A stretch of 19,529 nucleotides of DNA from Cellvibrionaceae bacterium (GTDB lineage: Bacteria > Pseudomonadota > Gammaproteobacteria > Pseudomonadales > Cellvibrionaceae). The notes below the pieces were generated by a model. That model was given only the letters and a program-made list of their open reading frames with translations. It was not told the DNA's origin and did no database searches. Made by a program: the position numbers and the translations under genes. Shown piece after piece: positions 1-6,690 of this stretch (the first letter of the stretch is position 1; every line of letters begins with the position of its first letter). Location of the stretch: the NCBI GenBank assembly GCA_025800435.1, contig JAOXRV010000585.1, positions 1 to 19,529 of the forward strand. Reading direction: 5' to 3'.

Positions 1-131
1 AGCGGTGTTGCTCACTCTCGACGTGCGCCCAGCATGCCTTCGAGCGAGCGCCTTGCTAGGGCGTTTGCCTCAAGGCCTGAGCGTCACCGAGTTATTCAGA
101 GGTGCCCTAGGATTTCGATAAGTTGAGGGGT
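1..131. other. Window edge, no supported gene
   Basis: This 131-bp stretch lies downstream of the minus-strand membrane-protein gene. One plus frame is open from base 1 to a TGA at 124-126, but it is arginine-rich and resembles no family I know, so I do not call it. A weak stem can form between GCCTTG at 50-55 and CAAGGC at 71-76, with no T-run after it on either strand. Confidence 0.3.
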
Positions 132-503
132 TTATACGTCAAATATACGGGCTCGATCGTTCCACACCACCAGTGAGGCCAACGCCCCCATGCCTAGGCC
201 CAGGCCCATCAAGCTGAACCAATTGCTGCGCGGTGACAGGAATATATCGGCAAAACCAGCCAACATATCTTGCACCGGCAAAATCGACAGCACGATCGCG
301 CTGGAGATTAAAGCCGCCCACACCACCAATCGGTTGGGCTTTTTAAGCAGCGGCTCGGCCTTGGGCTGGGCCGGTAACTGGGCCATCAGCTGTTCGGTAA
401 AGCCGTCATCGGGGATATAGGCAGCCTGGCCCTGCAGCTCTTGCTGCAGCCACTGCTCAAAATCCTGATCGCTAAGTTCGAGTTTATCGTTCATCACTGT
501 CAT
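132..503 (-). CDS. Small two-helix membrane protein, possible anti-sigma factor
   Basis: This 123-residue protein has a soluble, acidic N-terminal half (about 1-55) followed by two hydrophobic segments at about 58-76 and 96-114. There is no cleavable signal peptide. The N-terminal part would be cytoplasmic if the protein forms a simple helical hairpin. It is the gene directly after an ECF sigma gene on the same strand, 150 nt further on. That position, the small size and the cytosolic-head-plus-membrane layout are typical of ECF anti-sigma factors. I see no zinc-binding H-x3-C-x2-C motif, so it is not a classic ZAS-domain anti-sigma. The start could also be the internal ATG three codons later; neither has a strong ribosome site. 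The anti-sigma role is inferred from context only. Confidence 0.6.
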   Translation of the reverse strand: MTVMNDKLELSDQDFEQWLQQELQGQAAYIPDDGFTEQLMAQLPAQPKAEPLLKKPNRLVVWAALISSAIVLSILPVQDMLAGFADIFLSPRSNWFSLMGLGLGMGALASLVVWNDRARIFDV

Positions 504-540
504 TCACTCTGGGCGGCATTGCACCCACTGTTTGTCTAGA

Positions 541-661
541 GCCTTCAGCCAGTTAATTAGGAGCCTTCAGCCAGTTAACTAGAGCCTTCAGCCGGTTAAC
601 TAGAAGCCTTTAGCCAACTAATTAGAAGCCTTTAGCCAACTAATTAAAAGCCTTTAGCCGG
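541..661. repeat. Tandem repeat, 21-22 bp unit, about 5.5 copies
   Basis: Successive units begin with GCC at 541, 563, 584, 606, 628 and 650, giving periods of 22, 21, 22, 22 and 22 bp. The last, partial copy covers the final codons and TAA stop of the sigma-factor gene at 654-656. On the coding (minus) strand the unit begins GGCTAAAGGCTT or GGCTGAAGGCTC, and the 22-bp type carries stop codons in all three frames. Copies nearest the sigma gene are nearly identical to each other, while those further away have drifted. The array fills most of the sigma/membrane-protein gap. Confidence 0.9.
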
Positions 662-1208
662 AGCTTACTTGGCTGGGCATGGCCAGCAAAGCCTTGAGCT
701 TTTGTTTGGCCCGCTGCACATGGGATTTTACCGACCCCACCGGGCACTGCATTACCTCGGCCGCCTCGCTGTGACTCATGCCCTGAGTATAACACAGGTC
801 TATGGACTGCCTCTGGGCCTCGGGCAGCTGGGCCAGGGCCTGATTTAGGTCCCGGGCCTGCTGCACCTGCTCCAGGCCGCTGTCGCCGGCGCTGTGGACA
901 TTGTCTATGTCCTCAAAGGTATCCTGGAAATTGTTCTTTTTGATCTTCTTATAATCGAGGAAGGTATTATAAGCGATCCGATATAACCAGGTACTCAGCT
1001 TGGCATTGGACTGGAAGCTGTCGAGCTTGCGAAAGGCCTTCAGGAAAGTCTCCTGGGCCAGATCGTCGGCCAGGGCATCGTTCTGGCACCACTGGCGCAA
1101 AGACGCCCGCAGTCCCGACTGATGCCGATTGACCAAGATGGCAAAAGCGCGCTGGTTGCCCGCCTTTACCACCAGATCGATCAATTGTTGATCACCAAAC
1201 TCTATCAC
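654..1208 (-). CDS. RNA polymerase ECF-type sigma factor
   Basis: This 184-residue protein is the usual length for a group 4 (ECF) sigma factor. Region 2 spans about 19-87 and contains the core-binding and -10-recognition helices (DDLAQETFLKAFR at 48-60, then STWLYRIAYN at 72-81). Region 4 spans about 124-173, with a helix-turn-helix (SHSEAAEVMQCPVGSVKSH, 145-163) for the -35 element. The linker 90-123 is acidic and variable, and there is no region 3. Translation starts at a GTG with only a weak upstream GGAT. The gene begins 19 nt after the stop of the DUF6249-like gene, so the two are very likely cotranscribed. Its target genes cannot be read from this window; such modules are often autoregulated, but I found no convincing ECF promoter upstream. 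Confidence 0.93.
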   Translation of the reverse strand: MIEFGDQQLIDLVVKAGNQRAFAILVNRHQSGLRASLRQWCQNDALADDLAQETFLKAFRKLDSFQSNAKLSTWLYRIAYNTFLDYKKIKKNNFQDTFEDIDNVHSAGDSGLEQVQQARDLNQALAQLPEAQRQSIDLCYTQGMSHSEAAEVMQCPVGSVKSHVQRAKQKLKALLAMPSQVSSG

Positions 1209-1227
1209 AGTTGTTTATCCAGAAACC

Positions 1228-2010
1228 CTAGGCCGACTGACTGTTATTGTCTTGCTGTGCGTCTTTTTCTGTTTTCCAGATATAGATGTGGGCGACACCA
1301 ATCAGCGCGGGTATCAACCCCACCGTGCCCACTTCACCGGCGACCGAGCCCAGGAAGGCCATCAGGCCTACGCCTATGGCGACCAGCATTACGCCTTTAT
1401 TGAGGGTGCTTTTCTCATCCCGGCCGGCAACTTCGTTGAGCAGTTCGGGGGGAATCTCACGGCCGTTTTCGAGCAGCTTATCGATGGATTCATTGACCAG
1501 CTGGCGACGCTTGTGGCGGCCGTACATCACCACCCCCACAATCAGTACCGGCATGCCAAAGATCAGCACAATTGCTACCACCGCGACCAGGGCCTCCAGA
1601 AAATTGGAGATAGCTTGACCAATGCCGCTGCTGCTGCCCTGGTGGATTACCTGGCGCACTTCGCCCTTGGCCTCTTCCACCTCGTCGCTGTCGACATCAA
1701 TAACAATACTGCCATTGACCGCTTTGCCTTCTTTCTCCAGCTCCTCGGCCACTTCTTTAAGTACCGTGCCGCCGATAAAGGAGCCGAGGCTGACGGTCAC
1801 CTTCTCTTTCTTGCCGTTGTCATTGCTGCGCACGACAATTTCGCCGGATTCGATATTTAAATCGATGGTTTTCTCTTCGACGCCATCGCGCACCACAATC
1901 ACCTTGCGGTGGCCGTCGCCATCTGCTTCAGCTTGGGCCACCGCTGCGCCAATAAAGGCACAGGCCAGCAGCAGTAGCGCGAAGACCTGTCTTAATGTTA
2001 TGGGTTTCAT
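1228..2010 (-). CDS. Exported DUF6249-like membrane protein, sigma-factor linked
   Basis: This 260-residue protein has a signal peptide (hydrophobic core 9-25, likely cut after AQA at 27). An acidic, beta-rich extracytoplasmic region covers about 28-135. A strong membrane helix follows at about 139-164, then a basic KRR-containing turn and a soluble stretch at 165-203. Two more membrane helices lie at about 205-221 and 226-245, and the tail is polar. The C-terminal part (helix, short cytosolic loop with a PPELL motif, two helices) resembles DUF6249 proteins, which I recall occurring beside ECF sigma genes. A GAGGAAG ribosome site lies 8-10 nt before the ATG. It is first in the minus-strand unit with the sigma factor, so it may sense an envelope signal or be the regulated output. 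No biochemical function is known to me. Confidence 0.75.
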   Translation of the reverse strand: MKPITLRQVFALLLLACAFIGAAVAQAEADGDGHRKVIVVRDGVEEKTIDLNIESGEIVVRSNDNGKKEKVTVSLGSFIGGTVLKEVAEELEKEGKAVNGSIVIDVDSDEVEEAKGEVRQVIHQGSSSGIGQAISNFLEALVAVVAIVLIFGMPVLIVGVVMYGRHKRRQLVNESIDKLLENGREIPPELLNEVAGRDEKSTLNKGVMLVAIGVGLMAFLGSVAGEVGTVGLIPALIGVAHIYIWKTEKDAQQDNNSQSA

Positions 2011-2132
2011 ACCTTCTTCCTCGTAGTTCCCTGTGGAGCAAACGCCCCCGCTATTGCTGGGGTATCTCTAAACGCTTTATGCCCTCAGTATTGTTTAAGA
2101 CGGCGCTATTAATACTTTGGATGCAGCACCCG
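2011..2132 (-). promoter_or_regulatory. Leader of the sigma-factor unit with small hairpin
   Basis: This gap separates the end of aroE from the DUF6249-like gene. On the minus strand bases 2062-2045 can form a CCCC-A-GC / GC-G-GGGG hairpin with an AATA loop. No T-run follows, so it is a poor terminator for aroE. AGTATT at 2087-2092 and AATACT at 2111-2116 form an inverted repeat with an 18-nt spacer that could be an operator. I could not pick a convincing -35/-10 pair. Confidence 0.3.
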
Positions 2133-2957
2133 CTAAATTAATTCAGCCCGCAAAGCCGCCATTACCGGGGCGGTGTCGGGGCGCTGATCGCGCCAGATAT
2201 AAAAAGACTCGGCCGCTTGCTCCACCAGCATGCCCAAACCATCGGCGCTGGCGGCGGCTCCCTGTTGCTGGCCCCACTGCATAAACACGGTGGGCTTGGC
2301 CCCATACATCATGTCGTAGCAGTGGGCACCGGCACCGAGACCAGCCGGCAGCGGTGGCAGCTCGCCGGCCAGGCTGGCGGCGGTGCCGTTGATAATCAGA
2401 TCATAGCCCGGCTCGATATCACCAAAACCCCCGGCCCGCACCGGGCCAAGGTCAGCAAAAGCATCGGCCAGCTGAGCCGCCTTGGCAACCGTGCGATTGG
2501 CGATATAAACCTCGGCCGGGGCCTCGGCCAGCAGCGGCGCCAATACCCCGCGCACCGCACCGCCGGCCCCCAAAATAAGTACCCGGGCAGCGCCGATGGT
2601 CCAGCCCAAACGCTGGCGAATATCGCGCACCATGCCGATGCCATCGGTGTTATCGCCGAAAATACTGCCGTCCTCGCGCCGCACCAGGGTATTCACCGCA
2701 CCGGCGCGGCTGGCTCGCTCGCTCAGCTGGTCGGCATAGGCCATGGCCTCCAGTTTAAAGGGCACCGTAATATTGGCGCCGCAGCCTAAGTCGGCGAAAA
2801 ACTCGTCCATACTGCCGGCAAAGCCATCCAGCGGGGCACACAGAGCTTTATAGTTAATGGCCTGGCCGGTTTGGGCGGCAAATAGGCGGTGTATTTGGGG
2901 GGATTTAGAGTGGGCGATGGGGTTGCCCACCACCCGGTATTGGTCGATAGCCGTCAC
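2133..2957 (-). CDS. aroE: Shikimate dehydrogenase (NADP+)
   Basis: This enzyme reduces 3-dehydroshikimate to shikimate with NADPH in aromatic amino acid and chorismate synthesis, in the cytoplasm. The 274 residues match the usual AroE length. Visible motifs are SKSP at 17-20 (substrate binding), NITVPFK at 62-68 with the catalytic Lys68, Asn89, Asp105 in GDNTDG, the GAGGA nucleotide loop at 130-134, NRT at 154-156 (NADP phosphate recognition) and Gln247 in MLVEQAAESF. The start is a GTG, supported by AGGAG nine bases upstream. The gene follows hemF by 28 nt on the same strand, the hemF-aroE order also seen in Pseudomonas, so the two are probably one transcript. All catalytic residues look intact. 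Confidence 0.97.
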   Translation of the reverse strand: MTAIDQYRVVGNPIAHSKSPQIHRLFAAQTGQAINYKALCAPLDGFAGSMDEFFADLGCGANITVPFKLEAMAYADQLSERASRAGAVNTLVRREDGSIFGDNTDGIGMVRDIRQRLGWTIGAARVLILGAGGAVRGVLAPLLAEAPAEVYIANRTVAKAAQLADAFADLGPVRAGGFGDIEPGYDLIINGTAASLAGELPPLPAGLGAGAHCYDMMYGAKPTVFMQWGQQQGAAASADGLGMLVEQAAESFYIWRDQRPDTAPVMAALRAELI

Positions 2958-2985
2958 TGCTCGGCACTCCTTTTATAAGCGGCCA

Positions 2986-3894
2986 CTAAACCCAGTCTCG
3001 CGGCGCTAAGAATTGCTCGGTTAAGCGGGCCTCGGCGGAGCCGGGCTCGGGTTGATAATCGTACTCCCAGCGCACCAGCGGCGGCAGCGACATTAATATC
3101 GATTCGGTGCGGCCACCGGTTTGCAAACCAAACAGGGTGCCCCGGTCCCAGACCAGGTTAAATTCCACATAGCGGCCCCGGCGGTAGAGCTGAAACTCGC
3201 GCTCGCGCTCGCCGTAGGGGGTGTCTTTGCGCTTGGCAATAATGGGGCAATAGGCCTCGGTATAGCTGTCGCCCACCGCACGCATAAAGGCAAAGCTATC
3301 GGCAAAGCCAAGTTCGTTTAGGTCATCAAAAAACAGGCCGCCCACCCCGCGGGCCTCGTCCCGGTGCTTTAGGTAGAAGTATTCGTCGCACCATTTTTTA
3401 TAGCGCGGGTAGATATCCTCGCCAAAGGGTTCGCAGGCCCCTTTGGCCACTCGGTGCCAGTCCCGGCAGTCTTCTTCAAAGCCGTAATAGGGGGTGAGGT
3501 CGTAGCCGCCGCCAAACCACCAGACTGGCTCGGCGCCTTCTTTTTCGGCAATAAAAAAGCGCACATTGGCGTGGCTGGTCGGCACATAGGGGTTGTGCGG
3601 GTGAATCACCAGGGAGACGCCCATGGCCTCAAACGAGCGCCCGGCCAGCTCGGGCCGGTGGGCGGTGGCCGAAGCGGGCATTGAGGCACCGCTAACATGG
3701 GAGAAATTGACCCCGCCCTTTTCTATCACCGCGCCATCGCTCATCACCCGCGAGCGACCGCCGCCGCCCTCGGGCCGCTGCCAGCTATCTTCGACAAAGC
3801 GACCGCTGCCATCAGCCCGTTCCAGCTCGGCACAAATGCGTTCTTGTAGATCGAGTAGATAATTTTTTACTGCGTCTTTATCAACTTGGCTCAT
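2986..3894 (-). CDS. hemF: Oxygen-dependent coproporphyrinogen III oxidase
   Basis: This enzyme uses oxygen to decarboxylate coproporphyrinogen III to protoporphyrinogen IX in haem synthesis, as a soluble homodimer. The 302-residue length is normal (about 300 in E. coli). Family blocks are all present: KGGVNFSHV at 59-67, HPHNPYVPTSHANVRF at 98-113, WWFGGGYDLTPYY at 125-137, the signature from Lys167 to Asp191 (KWCDEYFYLKHRDEARG then GLFFDD), and RRGRYVEFNLVWDRGT at 238-253. The GGRTESILMSLPP block lies near 260-272. The ATG has only a weak upstream GAG. The gene lies 484 bp after tsaC, so it probably has its own promoter. I found no FNR-type TTGAT-N4-ATCAA site that would signal oxygen control. 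Confidence 0.97.
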   Translation of the reverse strand: MSQVDKDAVKNYLLDLQERICAELERADGSGRFVEDSWQRPEGGGGRSRVMSDGAVIEKGGVNFSHVSGASMPASATAHRPELAGRSFEAMGVSLVIHPHNPYVPTSHANVRFFIAEKEGAEPVWWFGGGYDLTPYYGFEEDCRDWHRVAKGACEPFGEDIYPRYKKWCDEYFYLKHRDEARGVGGLFFDDLNELGFADSFAFMRAVGDSYTEAYCPIIAKRKDTPYGEREREFQLYRRGRYVEFNLVWDRGTLFGLQTGGRTESILMSLPPLVRWEYDYQPEPGSAEARLTEQFLAPRDWV

Positions 3895-3921
3895 GGGGTT
3901 CTCATTATTGGGGTATCAGGG

Positions 3922-3936
3922 TTGCTATGGTAGCAA
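3922..3936 (-). promoter_or_regulatory. Short perfect hairpin in the hemF leader
   Basis: TTGCTA at 3922-3927 and TAGCAA at 3931-3936 form a perfect 6-bp dyad with a 3-nt centre, 28-42 nt upstream of the hemF start codon. It could be an operator half-site pair or a leader hairpin. No regulator is identifiable from the sequence. Confidence 0.3.
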
Positions 3937-3993
3937 AGCGCTGTTGAAACTAAAGAATATTGCTTATGTACTCTGCAACGGTCTTCTTTTGAC

Positions 3994-4106
3994 GTGAGCT
4001 TTAGCGGGGGCTTCCCCTTTCGCTCAAAAAACGCGCCATCCAGGCGCTGGCCCCCGTTTCCTCCAGAAGCCTATTCGCTACAGTGAAAGCCCCCACTAAA
4101 GCTCAC
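3994..4106. repeat. 113-bp element with 20-bp terminal inverted repeats
   Basis: The left arm at 3994-4013 (GTGAGCTTTAGCGGGGGCTT) and right arm at 4087-4106 (AAGCCCCCACTAAAGCTCAC) are reverse complements with one mismatch. Inside lies a perfect GCGCC/GGCGC hairpin at 4033-4047. A second copy of GCCCCCG at 4050-4056 can also pair with CGGGGGC at 4005-4011, competing with the right arm. The size and symmetry fit a small non-autonomous mobile element or an intergenic RNA-structure repeat. I see no clear target-site duplication and no integron-type core site. Confidence 0.7.
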
Positions 4107-4227
4107 TCAATTGTGCTCACCGAAAGAACGAGCCCTGTAAACTAATTATAAGCTGAAGACCTCGTAGCTTAAGATTCTGCCATAGGTAAGCCTGAGGGCT
4201 AGGCTACTTTTGCACTGCCCCACCTAC

Positions 4228-4303
4228 GTCATCCCCGTGAAAACGGGGATCCATCTAGCTTTGAGCAGGATTCACCATGGATTCCCGCGTTCGCGGGAAT
4301 GAC
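4228..4303. repeat. REP-like pair of inverted palindromes
   Basis: Two compact palindromes face each other. ATCCCCGT/ACGGGGAT at 4231-4250 has a GAAA loop, and ATTCCCGC/GCGGGAAT at 4281-4300 has a GTTC loop. The outer edges GTCAT (4228-4232) and ATGAC (4299-4303), and ATCCAT (4249-4254) and ATGGAT (4277-4282), also pair, so the whole 76 bp is one imperfect inverted repeat. The GTCATTCCCGC...GCGGGAATGAC style is known from dispersed intergenic repeats in many proteobacteria. Its family assignment here is by resemblance only. Confidence 0.75.
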
Positions 4304-4378
4304 GATAAGGGAGTCCAGTTTTTGAGTCTAAGGCCGGCGCTTTTCCCACCAAAGCCAGAATTTATCTAGACCCTAGAC

Positions 4379-4942
4379 CTACGCCCGAATGGTTTCGCCC
4401 GTGCGTAAATCGCGAATATGGGAGGGTTTGGCTTGGGTATCGACGATTCCTGGGGCCAGGCCGTCGACCATGCCGGGGAAGTAGCGGTGTATGGTCATGG
4501 GGTTGGTGGCCGGGGGTAGACCCTGGGGGTTGGCGGAGGTGGAGACTAGGGGGCCGCCAAAGGCGCGGCATAAACCGGCGACCACCGGGTGGGCGCTGAC
4601 GCGCAGGGCGACCGAATCGAATTGGCCGCGCACCCAGGGGGGGCAATAGCCATTGTCGGGCACCAGCCAGGTATTGGGGCCGGGCCAGCTGTCGTCCAGG
4701 GGTTTGAGTAGCTCGGCCGGCAGGCCAGCTAGAAAGGGCGCAAACTGCTCGCGCTCTGCGGCCACTAAGATGAGGCCCTTGGCCATGGAGCGGCGCTTGA
4801 GTGCGAGGATATGCTCCACCGCCTGGCGCGCAAAAGGGTCACAACCCAAACCCCAAACCGCTTCGGTGGGGTAGGCCACCACCGCGCCGGCGCGCAGCTG
4901 GGCGGCCAGGTGGCGAATTCTTGGGTTGTGCTGCCAGTTCAC
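4379..4942 (-). CDS. tsaC: Threonylcarbamoyl-AMP synthase (TsaC/Sua5/YrdC family)
   Basis: This enzyme makes L-threonylcarbamoyl-AMP from threonine, bicarbonate and ATP, the first step of the universal t6A modification of tRNAs that read ANN codons. At 187 residues it is the short TsaC type, a single YrdC domain without the Sua5 C-terminal extension. Recognisable blocks are PTEAVWGLGCDP at 25-36, the basic K-R-R-S-x-x-K patch at 49-55, PGPNTWLVP at 87-95, STSAN at 134-138 and the C-terminal PSHIRDLRTGETIR. The start is a GTG with no strong ribosome site, and it begins only 13 nt after the purE stop, so it may depend on coupling to purE. The tsaC-hemF-aroE order matches Pseudomonas, except that no qor gene lies between tsaC and hemF. 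Confidence 0.95.
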   Translation of the reverse strand: MNWQHNPRIRHLAAQLRAGAVVAYPTEAVWGLGCDPFARQAVEHILALKRRSMAKGLILVAAEREQFAPFLAGLPAELLKPLDDSWPGPNTWLVPDNGYCPPWVRGQFDSVALRVSAHPVVAGLCRAFGGPLVSTSANPQGLPPATNPMTIHRYFPGMVDGLAPGIVDTQAKPSHIRDLRTGETIRA

Positions 4943-4955
4943 CCAGGCTAGCTGC

Positions 4956-5462
4956 TTAGCGCTGGGCCAGCTTTTCTTGCAGGGCAGCGTCTTTGGCTAC
5001 AACCGCATCGGCATTGGCCTTGCGCTCGGCGATCAGTCGCTGGTGCAGCTCGGCATCGCCAACACCCAGTATTTGGGCGGCTAGGTAAGCGGCATTTTTG
5101 GCGCCGGCCTTGCCGATGGCGACGGTGGCAACGGGGATACCGCCAGGCATCTGTACGGTAGACAGCAGTGCGTCCAGACCATCCAGCGAAGAATTAATGG
5201 GCACACCGATCACTGGCTTTAAAGTGTTGGCAGATACTGCACCAGCCAGGTGGGCAGCCATACCAGCAGCACAGATAAAGGCGCCGGCGCCGCGGGCATC
5301 TGCATCTTTAACATAAGTGTGGGTGGCTTCGGGGGTGCGGTGGGCGGAGCTTACTTTAGCTTCAAAAGGTACACCCAGCTTATCCAGCTGATCAAAGCAG
5401 GCTTCCATAATGGGCAGGTCTGAATCAGAGCCCATCAAAATCGCTACAAAGGGTTTGCTCAT
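4956..5462 (-). CDS. purE: N5-carboxyaminoimidazole ribonucleotide mutase, class I PurE
   Basis: This enzyme converts N5-carboxyaminoimidazole ribonucleotide to 4-carboxyaminoimidazole ribonucleotide in purine synthesis, as a cytoplasmic octamer in the known family. The 168-residue length is typical. Key motifs are GSDSD at 11-15 (phosphate and substrate binding), SAHRTP at 39-44 with the catalytic His, GMAAHL at 67-72, IGVP near 85-88 and the STVQMPGGIPVATVAIG block at 101-117. GGAGT lies nine bases before the ATG. It is followed 13 nt later by tsaC. Its usual partner purK, which supplies the substrate in bacteria of this type, is not next to it, either before or after. The C-terminal tail from about 140 is alanine- and lysine-rich and helical. 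Confidence 0.96.
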   Translation of the reverse strand: MSKPFVAILMGSDSDLPIMEACFDQLDKLGVPFEAKVSSAHRTPEATHTYVKDADARGAGAFICAAGMAAHLAGAVSANTLKPVIGVPINSSLDGLDALLSTVQMPGGIPVATVAIGKAGAKNAAYLAAQILGVGDAELHQRLIAERKANADAVVAKDAALQEKLAQR

Positions 5463-5507
5463 TGAAATTTACTCCTGTGCAAAAGACGCGCAACCTTACC
5501 GGAACTG

Positions 5508-5548
5508 CCCCAGTGCCTCAAGCTTTTTAGCGCTTTTTTACACTGGGG
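5508..5548. repeat. Perfect 8-bp inverted repeat between dprA and purE
   Basis: CCCCAGTG at 5508-5515 and CACTGGGG at 5541-5548 form a perfect 8-bp dyad with a 25-nt, A/T-rich spacer. It sits 14 bp after the dprA stop and 46 bp before the purE start, reading leftwards. No T-run follows the stem in the reading direction, so it is not a standard intrinsic terminator. It could be a leader hairpin of purE, an attenuator or an operator. Confidence 0.45.
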
Positions 5549-5562
5549 AATAAAGAGCTGCC

Positions 5563-6690
5563 TTAGGCCTTTCGACGCTGATAAACCCCTGCCTGTGTGC
5601 GGACTAGGCCCGCCAGCTCCAGCTCTAGCAGCTGATTATTGAGCTCGCCCACACTCAGGCCACTGCGCTCTAATAATTGGTCAAAATTACAGGGGTCATA
5701 ACCCAGTTGTTCAAGCAGATCCTTAGCGGCCGGCTCTAAGGTATTGTTTTCAGATTCCTGCTCGGCTAGACACAGCTCGCCCTGAAAAGCCAGCGGCCCC
5801 TGCAGTTGCTTGACGATATCCGCCGCCTCTTCCACCAGGTGTGCGCCTTCCTTTATTAGCAGATGACAACCTTTGCTCAGAGGGTTGTGGATAGAGCCCG
5901 GTATGGCGTAAACCTCACGGTTTTGCTCCAGTGCCAGGCGCGCACTGATCAATGAGCCACTGCGCACCGCCGCCTCGACCACCAGGGTGCCCATGGCCAT
6001 GCCCGTTATAATGCGGTTGCGGCGGGGAAAGTTTTTCGCCATGGGCTCAACACCCAGGTGAAACTCGGTGACCAGGGCGCCGCCACTGGCCACGATATCA
6101 GCGGCCAGCTGCTTGTGCCGAGCCGGGTAGAGTTTGTCGATGCCGGTGCCCAGTACCGCCAAGGTTTTGCCCTCCACCGCCAGCGCACCGCAGTGGGCGG
6201 CGGCATCAATCCCCAGAGCTAAACCGCTGCCGATAACAAAACCCGCATCGGCCAGAACCTTTGCGAAGCCCTGGGCGTTATCCAAACCACCGGCACTGGC
6301 GTGGCGGCTGCCGACAATGGCGATCTGGGGCAGGTTTAGGCAATCGCTGGCGCCTTGCAAATAAAGCAGTGGCGGTGGATCGCTAATTTGCAGTAACAGT
6401 TTTGGGTAGTGTTGGTGAAAGTGAAAAACAAGTTCAACCTCGGCATGCTCTAACTTATCCAGCTCAGCCTGCACTTGCCGCCCCAGGTGACTCGCCTCCC
6501 CCAGGCGGCGGTATTCGCGCAGCCGCACCATAGCTTGGCGACTAAAGTAGGCCGCCAGTGTATCCAGGGGCTCGCTCATTAACTTGCTTGGGCAATTATA
6601 TTGCCGAATAAAAGACCAATAACTCTTTTCCGACCAGTCCTCTAACCGTAACAAAATAAAGTGACTGCGCGTTTGCGCACTGTAGGGCAT
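5563..6690 (-). CDS. dprA: DNA-processing protein DprA (Smf)
   Basis: DprA binds incoming single-stranded DNA during natural transformation and loads RecA. It is widely kept even in species not known to be competent. The Rossmann-like DprA core spans about 100-300, with IAIVGSRHAS at 123-132, SGLALGIDAAAH at 155-166, FPRRNRIITG at 221-230, SGSLISA at 244-250 and PGSIHNPLSKG at 264-274. A winged-helix (DML1-like) domain fills the C-terminal 55 residues. The longer reading frame opens at a TTG at 6705, but that codon lies inside the ribosome site. The ATG at 6690 has GAGGT eight bases upstream, so I place the start there (375 residues). It is first of the minus-strand run and is divergent from the HD-GYP regulator gene. 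Confidence 0.95.
   Translation of the reverse strand: MPYSAQTRSHFILLRLEDWSEKSYWSFIRQYNCPSKLMSEPLDTLAAYFSRQAMVRLREYRRLGEASHLGRQVQAELDKLEHAEVELVFHFHQHYPKLLLQISDPPPLLYLQGASDCLNLPQIAIVGSRHASAGGLDNAQGFAKVLADAGFVIGSGLALGIDAAAHCGALAVEGKTLAVLGTGIDKLYPARHKQLAADIVASGGALVTEFHLGVEPMAKNFPRRNRIITGMAMGTLVVEAAVRSGSLISARLALEQNREVYAIPGSIHNPLSKGCHLLIKEGAHLVEEAADIVKQLQGPLAFQGELCLAEQESENNTLEPAAKDLLEQLGYDPCNFDQLLERSGLSVGELNNQLLELELAGLVRTQAGVYQRRKA

Larger units (their letters stand above)
3895..4378. other. Long tsaC-hemF gap carrying two repeat elements
   Basis: This 484-bp stretch has no gene I can support. It must carry the hemF promoter (reading left) and the 3' end of the tsaC transcript. Its notable contents are a hairpin near hemF, a 113-bp terminal-inverted-repeat element and a separate REP-like pair of palindromes, each listed on its own. 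The remaining 4107-4227 and 4304-4378 segments show nothing I recognise. No T-tailed terminator is visible after tsaC. Confidence 0.7.

Noticed and set aside
541..661. A CRISPR-like array
   Set aside because: The 21-22 bp units are directly adjacent with no unique spacers, and no cas gene is nearby.
1252..1860. A 202-codon open frame on the plus strand opposite the DUF6249-like gene
   Set aside because: Its product is His- and Ala-rich with no family pattern, and it mirrors a real gene with a signal peptide and ribosome site on the other strand.
2217..2789. A 190-codon open frame on the plus strand opposite aroE
   Set aside because: aroE has all catalytic motifs. The antisense frame is a by-product of G/C-rich codons.
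3895..3990. An FNR/Anr site before hemF
   Set aside because: No TTGAT-N4-ATCAA pattern is present in the leader.
3994..4106. An integron attC site
   Set aside because: The paired ends lack the RYYYAAC and GTTRRRY core sites, and no cassette or integrase is present.
5461..5500. A PurR operator before purE
   Set aside because: The GCAAAAGACGCGCAAC stretch only partly resembles the E. coli site and is not palindromic.
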